Assembly (NCBI GenBank): GCA_963725505.1
Contig: CAVRYN010000003.1
Span: forward strand, 248,001 to 312,000
Reading direction: 5' to 3'
DNA: 64,000 nucleotides
Source of the DNA: Udaeobacter sp963725505
Lineage (GTDB): Bacteria > Verrucomicrobiota > Verrucomicrobiia > Chthoniobacterales > UBA10450
Shown piece by piece: positions 35,572 through 43,635 of the stretch. The position numbers were made by a program, and so were the translations under genes. Numbering within the stretch: position 1 is the first letter of the stretch; each line of letters begins with the position of its first letter. The notes beneath the pieces are model-generated. The model did not search any database. It was not told where the DNA came from and was given only the letters and a program-made list of their open reading frames with translations.

Positions 35572-37488
35572 TCAATCCGACTCGTCGTCTTCCTCCACCG
35601 GCTCGGCACGGCGAACCTTCGGTTGTTCGGGAGCGCGTCGCTGTTGGTGGCTGACGATCTTTTCACCCTGGAAAACTTCCTTGAACACATCTGCAACCAT
35701 AGGCGCAGCAGCGGAACCACCATGGACCTTACTGCCAACATCGCCCTCATAAACAGTCGCAAACGCATATCGCGGTTGGTCGGCAGGCATAAATCCGGCG
35801 AACCACGCTGCCGTGCGCTCTTTGTTTTTTGGTCCCCATTGCGCGGTGCCGGTTTTCCCTGCGACTTCAACATTATCGAGGCTGGCTTGATGCGCGGTGC
35901 CGCCTGCGCCATTCACAACGTCAATCATTCCGGTGCGCAATTGATCCAGCGTCTCGGATGAGAAATCCAAGCTTCTTTTGGCCCGCACCTGGTAGGCGGT
36001 CACAATTTGGTTATCGAATGTCTGCACCTGTTGAACGAGGCGGGTTTGATAAAGCGTTCCTCCGTTGGCGACGACACCCATCGCTTGCGCCATTTGCAAT
36101 GGCGTTACCTGGATGTCCCCCTGGCCAATTGACATGTTTGCGATGTCGCCGTTGAGGATTTTGCGGCCATGTGTCGCCTTCATGAATTCGTCGTTCGGAA
36201 TGCGGCCTTCGGCTTCGCCACGCAACGGAATGCCGCACTTCGCGCCAAAGCCGAGTTTCAATGCCCAATCGATGATCGGCCCCGACCCGGTCTTAATGCC
36301 GACCTGGTAAAACCACGTGTCACACGATTCCGTGAGTGCCTGGACAAAATTTAGCGCACCGCGATTGCCCTTTTTCCAATTGTGGAAAGTGACGTTGCCA
36401 ATCTGAATCGCCGGCACGCATTCGTATCGATCGTCCCGGTAAACCGCGTGGCTTTCCAGCGCAGCAATGCCCACCGCAATCTTGAAGGTCGACCCTGGTG
36501 GATAAGACGAACGATACGCGCGCGGCAAAAGCGGAATGTCCTTGTCATCTTGCAAGGCTTTGAGTTGATCGGCCGAGATGGAAGGAACAAACACATTGGG
36601 GTCGTATGTAGGCCAGGAGGCCAGCGCAAGAATGTCGCCGTTGTTTGGGTCAATAATCACCATCGCGCCGCGCTTCGCTTTTGCTGCGAGCGCTTTTTCC
36701 GCCAGTTCCTGCAAATGCAAGTCAAGAGTGGTGACAACGTTGTACCCGGGCTCCGGCGGAGTGATTAGTTTCTCAGAAGTCTTCCGGCCGTCCTTGTCGA
36801 AAGTGAGTTTGTATTCGCCGTGCTTGCCCGTGAGCATCTCGTTGAACGTTTGCTCCAGCCCCTCGCGTCCCTCGGTTTCCGGCCAGAGAGTTTCGTGGTT
36901 GTCAACAATGCCGTCGGGATTTCGCCCGGTCTTACCCGTGTAGCCAACGATTTGACCGGCAATTTTCCCGTTCGGGTAAATCCGCACGTAAATGGGCCGC
37001 ACCATCATGCCGGCCGGCAGCGCGTCTTTGATGTTTTCGTATTCCTGTTGGCTAAGATTCTGTGCGATCTCGAACGGCATGATTCCCCGGTTGCGGTAGT
37101 GACGCAGGATCGTCTCATCGGAAATCCGGAATCGGCGTCCGATTGATTTCGCTGCCTCATCTATCTTTTCCCTTGTGTAGCTGAGCGCCTGCGGATCCGA
37201 AAAATCCAGCGGCGTTGGAAAATTGATGACCAGATTGTAAGTAAGTCTGTTTTGCGCCAGCGGCGCGCCATTGCGGTCTGTGATCTGCCCGCGCGGCGCC
37301 GGAACATCGAGAATGTAAGTGCGCGCAAGTTTTTGCGTCTCGAAAGTGGGGACGATCGTTTCTTCGTCCGGCGAAGCACTTGGACTCACTGCCGGAGCGG
37401 GCATGAGGGTCTGTGCGCGCGCTACCCCTGATACCGCAAAGATCGACAAAGCGATCAACAGCCCCACCACATTTCTCGAGAATGTCAT
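35572..37488 (-). CDS. mrdA: Penicillin-binding protein 2 (cell elongation transpeptidase)
   Basis: Class B PBP. The start is placed at the ATG at 37488, giving MTFSRNVVGLLIALSIFAVS, a membrane-anchor/signal segment. The dimerisation domain begins YILDVPAPRGQITDRNGAPL. The transpeptidase domain has SxxK in YPPGSTFKIAVGI, the S-x-D/N-type SCDTWFYQVG and KTGTAQWGP. It cross-links peptidoglycan during elongation, normally with RodA. No rodA or mre genes adjoin. The intact C terminus is acidic (EPVEEDDESD). The start codon lies inside the terminal GTCAT...ATGAC arm of a palindromic element, so the element has shaped the 5' end. Confidence 0.93.
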   Translation of the reverse strand: MTFSRNVVGLLIALSIFAVSGVARAQTLMPAPAVSPSASPDEETIVPTFETQKLARTYILDVPAPRGQITDRNGAPLAQNRLTYNLVINFPTPLDFSDPQALSYTREKIDEAAKSIGRRFRISDETILRHYRNRGIMPFEIAQNLSQQEYENIKDALPAGMMVRPIYVRIYPNGKIAGQIVGYTGKTGRNPDGIVDNHETLWPETEGREGLEQTFNEMLTGKHGEYKLTFDKDGRKTSEKLITPPEPGYNVVTTLDLHLQELAEKALAAKAKRGAMVIIDPNNGDILALASWPTYDPNVFVPSISADQLKALQDDKDIPLLPRAYRSSYPPGSTFKIAVGIAALESHAVYRDDRYECVPAIQIGNVTFHNWKKGNRGALNFVQALTESCDTWFYQVGIKTGSGPIIDWALKLGFGAKCGIPLRGEAEGRIPNDEFMKATHGRKILNGDIANMSIGQGDIQVTPLQMAQAMGVVANGGTLYQTRLVQQVQTFDNQIVTAYQVRAKRSLDFSSETLDQLRTGMIDVVNGAGGTAHQASLDNVEVAGKTGTAQWGPKNKERTAAWFAGFMPADQPRYAFATVYEGDVGSKVHGGSAAAPMVADVFKEVFQGEKIVSHQQRRAPEQPKVRRAEPVEEDDESD

Positions 37489-37570
37489 TCTGAGCGAAGT
37501 GAAGAATCTCTGATCATTTCCCGGCCGAAACACACAATAGACAGAGATGTTTCGCTTCGCTCAACATGAC
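37484..37570. repeat. HPERS-family palindrome overlapping the mrdA start codon
   Basis: Begins gtcattctgagcgaagtgaa and ends cgcttcgctcaacatgac. The mrdA ATG (37486-37488, minus strand) is within the left arm. It fills the gap between uvrC and mrdA. Confidence 0.8.
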
Positions 37571-37577
37571 AGCGTCG

Positions 37578-39218
37578 TCAATGGGTTTGCAAAAACCGAT
37601 GCACATCCTCAGCCAGCTTTCGGCCAATCCCTTCCGTGGAGGCAATCTCCTCCACGCTTGCCTTCCGAAGGCGACTTACTGAGCCAAACCGCCTCAGCAA
37701 CAAATTTTTCCGGTTTTGGCTTACACCAGGGCAATCATCGAGAATGCTTTCTTCGACGCGTTTTTTCATGAGTAGCTGGTGGAACGCGTTGGCGAACCGA
37801 TGGGCCTCATCCCGAATGCGCTGAAGCAATCGCAACGCGCCGGAGTCCATTGGAAGTCGCAATGGCAATGCCCGGCCCGGCCGATAAATCTCCTCGCGTT
37901 CCTTCGCCAGGCCGATGATGGAAAGCTCGTGCAAGCCTAATCGCTGCAATTCACGACACGCTGCCGAGAGCTGGCCTTTTCCGCCATCAACAATGATTAG
38001 GTCGGGAAGACGAACTGCCGCAAAACGTTCGTCATTCCGAGCGAAGCGCAGCGGAGTCGAGGAATCCCGCGAAGTTACCTGTGCGTTTTGCAGCGGGGTC
38101 CCTCGACTTCGCTCGGGATGACGCGAAATTCGCGTCAGCGCGTCTGGAGCATTCTCTTGCGAAAACTCCGCCGCGTCCGGATGCGCTTCCCGCGCTCCCA
38201 ACAGCACACGAGAATACCTGCGTCGGACCACCTCCGCCATACTCGCAAAATCGTCCTGTCCTTCAACTGTGCGCACGCGATAGCGCCGGTAATTGTCCTT
38301 GTCCGGTACTCCGTCGCGGAAACAAACCATCGAAGCAACGACGTGTGTCGCGGAAATGTTCGAGATGTCGAAACATTCCATTATGCGCGGCAGGTGCGGC
38401 AAACGCAGCGCGTCCGCCAACTCCTGCACGTCTGCGATGGGGTCGATTGTGCTCGGCAAACTGCCGCGCGTAAACCGCCGTGTGGGCTTCGTGGTGTCAC
38501 GCAAATCCTCGATCATGTCCCGCAATTCCGCCGCTTTTTCGAAATCCATTTTCTCCGCCGCCTTCTGCATTTGTTCCTCGAGTGCCGCGATCATCTCGCG
38601 GGATTTGCCATCGAGGAACCCGCACGCCTGCGCGACGCGCTCGCGGTATTCGTCCGCGCTGATCTCGCTCAAGCGCACCGGCACCTGATAGGTTGAGGAC
38701 TTCAGTTCACGCTCCGTCGGCGCACCGCGGCCAAAGGTGAGCACCCCGAATTTTTTGCGCATAAAATTTAATGTCTGCCGCAGCGCGCCCGCATGTGCGT
38801 ACGGACCGAAGTAGCGGCTGCCGTCGTCCTTTTTGAATCGGGCCAGGCGAAAACGCGGCCATTCTTCTGAAAGATCAACTCTGACCATGAGGAAGCGCTT
38901 GTCGTCCCGAAAGGAAACGTTGTAGCGGGGCCGATATTCCTTGATCAATTTGCCCTCGAGCAAAACTGATTCCGCTTCGCTGCGAACAGTGTGCGTTTCA
39001 AAATCCCACGTCGCATCCAGCATGGCGCGTGTCTTCAAATCGGCCTGCGCCAGTTTAGACGGCAGGAAATATGAACTCACCCGTTTGCGCAGGTCACGCG
39101 CCTTGCCCACGTATATGACGCGATTAAATCGGTCCCGCATCAGGTACACGCCAGGCTTGTGCGGCACCTCGTGCACTTTCTTCTGCAAATCCGGCTTCTG
39201 CCTTTTCAATGCAGCCAT
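37578..39218 (-). CDS. uvrC: Excinuclease ABC subunit C
   Basis: 546 residues. GIY-YIG nuclease domain (GVYLMRDRFNRVIYVGKARD), UVR motif (AAEKMDFEKAAELRDMIEDL), RNase H-like nuclease (MECFDISNISATHVVASMVC, DLIIVDGGKGQL, RDEAHRFANAFH) and C-terminal HhH pair (DDCPGVSQNRKNLLLRRFGS, STEGIGRKLAEDVHRF). It makes both incisions in nucleotide excision repair with UvrAB. Two oddities. The region that usually carries four Fe-S cysteines, after the GIY-YIG domain (GVLTFGRGAPTERELKSSTY), has none. A 92-base palindrome is read in-frame as RHPERSRGTPLQ... between AEFSQENAPDALTRI and RLPDLIIVDGG. Otherwise intact. Confidence 0.95.
   Translation of the reverse strand: MAALKRQKPDLQKKVHEVPHKPGVYLMRDRFNRVIYVGKARDLRKRVSSYFLPSKLAQADLKTRAMLDATWDFETHTVRSEAESVLLEGKLIKEYRPRYNVSFRDDKRFLMVRVDLSEEWPRFRLARFKKDDGSRYFGPYAHAGALRQTLNFMRKKFGVLTFGRGAPTERELKSSTYQVPVRLSEISADEYRERVAQACGFLDGKSREMIAALEEQMQKAAEKMDFEKAAELRDMIEDLRDTTKPTRRFTRGSLPSTIDPIADVQELADALRLPHLPRIMECFDISNISATHVVASMVCFRDGVPDKDNYRRYRVRTVEGQDDFASMAEVVRRRYSRVLLGAREAHPDAAEFSQENAPDALTRISRHPERSRGTPLQNAQVTSRDSSTPLRFARNDERFAAVRLPDLIIVDGGKGQLSAACRELQRLGLHELSIIGLAKEREEIYRPGRALPLRLPMDSGALRLLQRIRDEAHRFANAFHQLLMKKRVEESILDDCPGVSQNRKNLLLRRFGSVSRLRKASVEEIASTEGIGRKLAEDVHRFLQTH
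38031..38122. repeat. HPERS-family palindrome inserted in-frame in uvrC
   Basis: 92 bases from gtcattccgagcgaagcg to cttcgctcgggatgac. It adds about 30 residues in the loop before the second catalytic aspartate strand of the RNase H-like domain. Translated peptide words (HPERS, SSTPLRF) recur in the hisS tail copy. Confidence 0.85.
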
Positions 39219-39255
39219 CCAACTGCGAATTTACGCGAGAAGCGATACGCCATCA

Positions 39256-39352
39256 AAAGCGGCGCAGCAGCGCCGCACTCCAAAACGCAAGCGCGTGATG
39301 TGCGTCTTGAGAACGGCCACGTCTTGGAGTGCGGCAGTGGTTCTGCCGCTTT
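39256..39352. repeat. ACTCCAAAACGC-family palindrome upstream of uvrC
   Basis: Arms cgccgcactccaaaacgc and gtcttggagtgcggcagtg around a short middle, flanked by aaagcggcg / gccgctttc. A second copy covers the 3' end of the OGG-like gene (46226-46325). Confidence 0.75.
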
Positions 39353-39419
39353 CATACTGCAGGACCTCTCGGCTAATCTCGATCGCTAAGACTTGCCGAT
39401 CAATTTGAGGGCCACGCCG

Positions 39420-39454
39420 AAAAAAAGCGCCCGCAAGATTTCTCACGGGCGCTC
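39420..39454 (-). terminator. Rho-independent terminator of the Thr-rich secreted gene
   Basis: On the minus strand, agcgcccg pairs with cgggcgct across a 12-base loop and is followed by a run of T residues (plus-strand a's at 39420-39427). It lies 20 bases past the stop of the 142-aa gene, well placed to end its transcript before uvrC. Confidence 0.85.
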
Positions 39455-39473
39455 TTAATTTTAGCGGGAACGA

Positions 39474-39902
39474 TTACGGCTTCGTCGTTGTCGTGGTAGT
39501 CGTTTCCTCGTGCTTGTAAATCGTGGCAGGCTGTGCGAGCACGATTTTACGCACCACTACTCTGTCGCCCATAGTCGTGTAATACACGGTGGCTGGCATG
39601 TCTGGACGGACTGCCGACCAACTCACAACGCGACCTTCCGGATCTACAATGGTCGTCTCTTTGGTGCGGTAATACCGCACTGGAGCCGCACCGGGCGCCG
39701 TTCGGAACATGAGATAGTCCGAGTCGGGCGTGTAGGTCACGATCGTACCCGCAGTGCTGGTCGTTGCCTGCTGAGTTGTTGTCGTGCCTGTCACAGGGTC
39801 TGTCGTAGTTGTAGTCGTTGTAGTCTGTGCCAGCGCCATACCCAGCGCTACGGCGCAAAGCGCGCCTGTTCCCAATATTTTCGTTAATCTGGTTTGTTTC
39901 AT
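39474..39902 (-). CDS. Secreted Thr-rich hypothetical protein
   Basis: 142 residues. The signal peptide is MKQTRLTKILGTGALCAVAL then GMALAQ. The mature protein starts and ends with threonine runs (TTTTTTTTDPVTGTTTT; EETTTTTTTKP) that enclose a beta-rich core (TIVTYTPDSDYLMFRTAPGA, VRYYRTKETTIVDPEGRVVS, VRPDMPATVYYTTMGDRVVV). Thr-rich ends are typical of exported, possibly glycosylated linkers in this group. No domain is named. A strong terminator follows. Probably periplasmic or outer-membrane associated. Confidence 0.7.
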   Translation of the reverse strand: MKQTRLTKILGTGALCAVALGMALAQTTTTTTTTDPVTGTTTTQQATTSTAGTIVTYTPDSDYLMFRTAPGAAPVRYYRTKETTIVDPEGRVVSWSAVRPDMPATVYYTTMGDRVVVRKIVLAQPATIYKHEETTTTTTTKP

Positions 39903-40071
39903 ATTTGTCCCTCTGCTTTGATTAAACGGATGTTCTCCAGCATGTGTCTCCCCGGCTCCTTAAGGCCGGAGTTCCTTCAGTTACGCCTTCGTATCGTAAA
40001 TTCAGCCTCGCGCGGTCGTCTCGGCAGGCGTAAACCCAGCTCTCTTGCGGAAGCAACGTAACGCGACCTCC

Positions 40072-41532
40072 ATGCAAAGTTTACCCGGTTTCCGCGATTT
40101 CCTGCCCGAGGACTGCGCCAAGCGTAATTACATATTCGCGCGCTGGCGCGAGGTTGCGCGTCGCTATGGCTTTGTGGAATGGGAAGGCCCGGTTCTGGAG
40201 TCGACGGATCTCTACAAAAAAAAGAGCGGCCCCGAAATTGTCGAGCAGCTATTTAATTTCAAGGACAAAGGCGACCGCGAAGTCGCGATGCGTCCCGAGC
40301 TGACGCCAACGCTCGCCCGCGTGGTCGCAGCGCACGAGCGCGAATTCAAGAAACCGCTCAAATGGTTTTCCATCGGGCAATTTTTCCGTTACGAAAAGCA
40401 ACAGCGCGGCCGGTTGCGGGAACATTATCAGTTGAATTGCGACATCATCGGCGAAGCGGACCTCGCCGCGGACGTCGAGCTCGTCGCACTTTGCATCGAT
40501 ATCCTGCGCGCGTTCGGATTTACTGAAAAAGATTTCGTTGTGCGGGTCAGCGATCGCGATTTCTGGACTGATTTCTTTCGGGAGCGAAATGTGTCAGAAG
40601 ATCGTTGGGAGGAATTGCTCCAAATAATTGATAGGTCTGGGCGCGAACCGCACGAGAAGACAGCCGAGAAACTTGGCAAGCTGGCCGAGCCTGTCTTTGC
40701 GACTCGACAGAGCGGCGGGAAAAGCGAAAAGCTCGACAAACTTGTTGATGGCCTGCGCGCTCGCGGGCTTGCCGATTTTGTCCAGATCGATGTCGGAATC
40801 GTTCGTGGACTTGCTTACTATACCGGCATCGTGTTCGAGGTGTTCGACCGCGCTGGAAAATTACGCGCGATTGCTGGCGGCGGGCGTTACGACAATTTGA
40901 TCGCGCAACTCAGCGACGGCGCGGTCTCGCTGCCCGCGCTCGGTTTCGCCATGGGCGACGTCGTCCTTGGGGAGGTCATCAACGAAGTCCCGCGCGCCCG
41001 CGAAGCAATGCAGAACGCGATCACGCGCAACAGCAAGATCGACATCTACGTTGTGATCGCCAAGGAAGAACGCCGTGTCGACGCGGTGACACAAGTCCAG
41101 ATGCTGCGCGACCGCGGCTACCGCGTCGATTACCCTCTCACGCCGACAAAGGTCGCCCGGCAATTCCAAGCCGCCGAAGATGCAGGCGCATCGCTTGCGC
41201 TCCTCTACGGTGACGAATGGCCACAGGTGAAAGTTAAGAACATGGCCACGGTGAGGAAGAGCTTGTGCCACATCTTCGAGCTGCTTGCGCACTTGCAGCG
41301 TTATCTACGCTGTCATCCTGAGCGAAGCGAAGCGGACGTCGAAGGACTCGCCGATTTAACCCGGGTTTGGCAACGGGGTTCCTCGACTTCGCTCAGAATG
41401 ACACGCTTTCGAATTAGCCATGTTTCGCACACACGACTGCAATTCACTTCGAAAAAGCGATATCGGCCAGCAAGTGACGCTGGCCGGCTGGGTAAATGTC
41501 ACGCGCGATCACGGCGGGGTGATCTTCATTGA
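40072..41532 (+). CDS. hisS: Histidyl-tRNA synthetase with repeat-derived C-terminal tail
   Basis: The start is at MQSLPGFRDFLPEDCAKRNY. Class II motifs: motif 2 (MRPELTPTLARVVAAHERE, FSIGQFFRYEKQQRGRLREH), histidine-specific GLAYYTGIVFEVFDRAG, motif 3 region LGFAMGDVVLGEV. Motif 3 lacks the usual G-x-E-R arginine, a feature I associate with a divergent, organelle-like HisRS subgroup. The anticodon-binding domain ends near VRKSLCHIFELLAHLQRYL. From there the frame enters a 91-base palindromic element (LRCHPERSEADVEGLADLTR) and continues out of frame over the first 113 bases of aspS. The original stop has evidently been lost, adding roughly 75 unusual residues. Confidence 0.93.
   Translation: MQSLPGFRDFLPEDCAKRNYIFARWREVARRYGFVEWEGPVLESTDLYKKKSGPEIVEQLFNFKDKGDREVAMRPELTPTLARVVAAHEREFKKPLKWFSIGQFFRYEKQQRGRLREHYQLNCDIIGEADLAADVELVALCIDILRAFGFTEKDFVVRVSDRDFWTDFFRERNVSEDRWEELLQIIDRSGREPHEKTAEKLGKLAEPVFATRQSGGKSEKLDKLVDGLRARGLADFVQIDVGIVRGLAYYTGIVFEVFDRAGKLRAIAGGGRYDNLIAQLSDGAVSLPALGFAMGDVVLGEVINEVPRAREAMQNAITRNSKIDIYVVIAKEERRVDAVTQVQMLRDRGYRVDYPLTPTKVARQFQAAEDAGASLALLYGDEWPQVKVKNMATVRKSLCHIFELLAHLQRYLRCHPERSEADVEGLADLTRVWQRGSSTSLRMTRFRISHVSHTRLQFTSKKRYRPASDAGRLGKCHARSRRGDLH
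41312..41402. repeat. HPERS-family palindrome at the hisS 3' end
   Basis: 91 bases, gtcatcctgagcgaagcgaa to cttcgctcagaatgac, ending 17 bases before the aspS start. The reading frame used in hisS (HPERS ... SSTSLRMT) is the same as in the uvrC copy. Confidence 0.85.
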
Positions 41533-43201
41533 TCTGCGCGATCGCGAAGGGCTGACGCAGGTTGTTTTTCGCCCGGAAGAAAACGCGGAACTGGCAAAGC
41601 AGGCGCACAGTTTGCGCAGCGAGGACGTGATTCAGGTCTCGGGTCGCGTCGCTGCGCGTTTGCCAGGCACGCAAAATCCGAATCTCGCGACCGGCGATAT
41701 CGAAATCATTCCGAGCGAGCTGCGAATTCTGAATCGGGCCGACACTTTGCCGTTCCCGATCGATGCTGAGCCACAAAATGAAGATTTGCGGATGACGTAC
41801 CGGTATTTCGATCTCCGGCGGCCGCGTCTCGCGCGTAACTTGCGGGTGCGCCATCGCGCGGCGAAGGCGACACGCGATTACCTCGACAGCCAGGGCTTTG
41901 TCGAAGTCGAAACGCCCATTCTGTCCAAGAGCACGCCGGAAGGCGCGCGCGATTTTTTGGTGCCGAGCCGAATCACGCCCGGAAAATTTTACGCGCTCCC
42001 GCAGGCGCCGCAGCAATACAAACAACTACTCATGGTCGCGGGCGTGGAAAAATATTTTCAGATCGCGAAATGTTTCCGCGACGAAGATTTGCGCGCCGAC
42101 CGACAGCCAGAGTTTACGCAGATCGACATCGAAGCGTCGTTCGTCACGCCTGAGGACATCTTCGCCGTTACCGAAGGAATGCTAGCAGCGATTTTCAAAG
42201 CGGCGCGCAACATCGACATCAAAACGCCGTTCGACCGGCTCACATATCGGGAAGCAGTCAATCGCTTTGGGAGTGATAAACCCGATCGCCGGTTTGGAAT
42301 GGAGCTTGTCGATCTTGGAGAAATTTTTCGAGAGAGCAGTTTCAAAGTATTTCGCGGGGCGCTCGATGCCGGCGGTGTGGTAAAAGCGATTAACGCGAAA
42401 GGCTTTGCCGGAATCACGATCGGGCAAGCCGATGAGCTCACCGAAATCGCAAAGTTGCACGGCGCGAAAGGTCTCGCGTTTATCAAGATCGAAAACGGCG
42501 AATGGAAATCGCCGATCGTGAAATTTTTCTCTGATGCCGAGAAGGCTGGGCTTCAAGCCAAGCTCAACATCGACGAAGGTGATTGCGTTTTCTTTGGCGC
42601 GGACAAATGGGAAATCGTCTGCGAAGTTCTCGGACGGATCAGGCTACGTGTAGCGGAGATCCAAAATTTGATTACTAACCGCCCGTCCGGCTCGGACTGG
42701 GATTTTCTCTGGGTCACAGATTTTCCGCTGTTCGAATGGAGTGCTGAGGAAAACAAATGGAACGCCATGCATCACCCGTTTACGCGTCCCAAAACAGAAG
42801 ACATGCCGTTATTTGAATCGAAGAAATTTCCCGAGGTTCGCGCCGAGGCATACGACATCGTTTTAAACGGCGTCGAGATCGGCGGTGGCAGCATGCGAAT
42901 TTACGAGCCGGAGTCGCAGGAAAAAATGTTCGAAGCGCTCGGGATACGGCCTGAAGATCGACAATTGCAGTTTGGTCATTTGTTGCGCGCGCTTCGGCTT
43001 GGCGCGCCGCCGCACGGCGGAATCGCCCTCGGGCTCGATCGTTTGGTCATGCTCATCTGCGGCGAAGAGAGCATCCGCGAGGTGATGGCGTTCCCCAAAA
43101 ATAATCGGGGAATGGACCTCATGACCAACTCGCCCGCAGAAGTGGATCCGCGTCAACTACGCGACTTGTCGCTCAAGCTCACTAAAGACAAAAAACTGTA
43201 G
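41420..43201 (+). CDS. aspS: Aspartyl-tRNA synthetase (bacterial type)
   Basis: 593 residues, full length. OB-fold anticodon domain (QQVTLAGWVNVTRDHGGVIF, IDLRDREGLTQVVF). Class II core: motif 1 near FVEVETPILSKSTPEGARDF, motif 2 YFQIAKCFRDEDLRADRQPE, the bacterial GAD insertion (KGLAFIKIENGEWKSPIVKF), and motif 3 GIALGLDRLVMLICGEESIR. It charges tRNA-Asp and could be non-discriminating; no gatCAB in the window settles this. Starts inside the extended hisS frame; the two form an operon. Confidence 0.97.
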   Translation: MFRTHDCNSLRKSDIGQQVTLAGWVNVTRDHGGVIFIDLRDREGLTQVVFRPEENAELAKQAHSLRSEDVIQVSGRVAARLPGTQNPNLATGDIEIIPSELRILNRADTLPFPIDAEPQNEDLRMTYRYFDLRRPRLARNLRVRHRAAKATRDYLDSQGFVEVETPILSKSTPEGARDFLVPSRITPGKFYALPQAPQQYKQLLMVAGVEKYFQIAKCFRDEDLRADRQPEFTQIDIEASFVTPEDIFAVTEGMLAAIFKAARNIDIKTPFDRLTYREAVNRFGSDKPDRRFGMELVDLGEIFRESSFKVFRGALDAGGVVKAINAKGFAGITIGQADELTEIAKLHGAKGLAFIKIENGEWKSPIVKFFSDAEKAGLQAKLNIDEGDCVFFGADKWEIVCEVLGRIRLRVAEIQNLITNRPSGSDWDFLWVTDFPLFEWSAEENKWNAMHHPFTRPKTEDMPLFESKKFPEVRAEAYDIVLNGVEIGGGSMRIYEPESQEKMFEALGIRPEDRQLQFGHLLRALRLGAPPHGGIALGLDRLVMLICGEESIREVMAFPKNNRGMDLMTNSPAEVDPRQLRDLSLKLTKDKKL

Positions 43202-43218
43202 AGTAAGCTGGCACTGAC

Positions 43219-43539
43219 TCAATAACCCAGCGCCTTTTTCCGTTCCTGCGCGCCGGGCAGAGCATCCTTTTTCACGGTGATCGCCTCCGCGCCAGAGTCC
43301 TTTATCTGATGGGACTGGGTCGCGTTGAACTCGATGTCTTTCGTGAATTCCGGAGGCAGGTCGGCCTCGGCATAGATGGCGTGCACGGGGCATACCTCTA
43401 CGCATGCCATGCAATCGATGCAGTCTTCCGGGTGAATGACCACCTGGTTGTCCATTTCGTAGAAGCACGCCACTGGGCAGACCTCCACACAGTCGGTGAA
43501 CTTGCATCCGTTACATTTGTCCGTCACAACATGAGCCAT
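43219..43539 (-). CDS. Seven-iron-type ferredoxin (FdxA-like)
   Basis: 106 residues. Two cluster motifs: CNGCKFTDCVEVCPVACFYE (the first-cluster pattern of [3Fe-4S]/[4Fe-4S] ferredoxins) and CIDCMACVEVCPVHAIYAE (a classic 4Fe-4S set). The C-terminal extension (EAITVKKDALPGAQERKKAL) is typical of the FdxA group. It is a soluble electron carrier with unknown partner. It converges with aspS, 17 bases apart. Confidence 0.93.
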   Translation of the reverse strand: MAHVVTDKCNGCKFTDCVEVCPVACFYEMDNQVVIHPEDCIDCMACVEVCPVHAIYAEADLPPEFTKDIEFNATQSHQIKDSGAEAITVKKDALPGAQERKKALGY

Positions 43540-43635
43540 GGGATTCCAGTAATTAATTCGGGTTTGAGTGAAAAAACTTCGTTACGAGTATGTAGCGATG
43601 ATTGCTAGTCAAATTCCGCGTTTGAAAAATTGGCA

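Noticed and set aside
39510..39887. Plus-strand open frame of 125 residues
   Set aside because: Antisense shadow of the secreted Thr-rich gene, with no domain or ribosome site.
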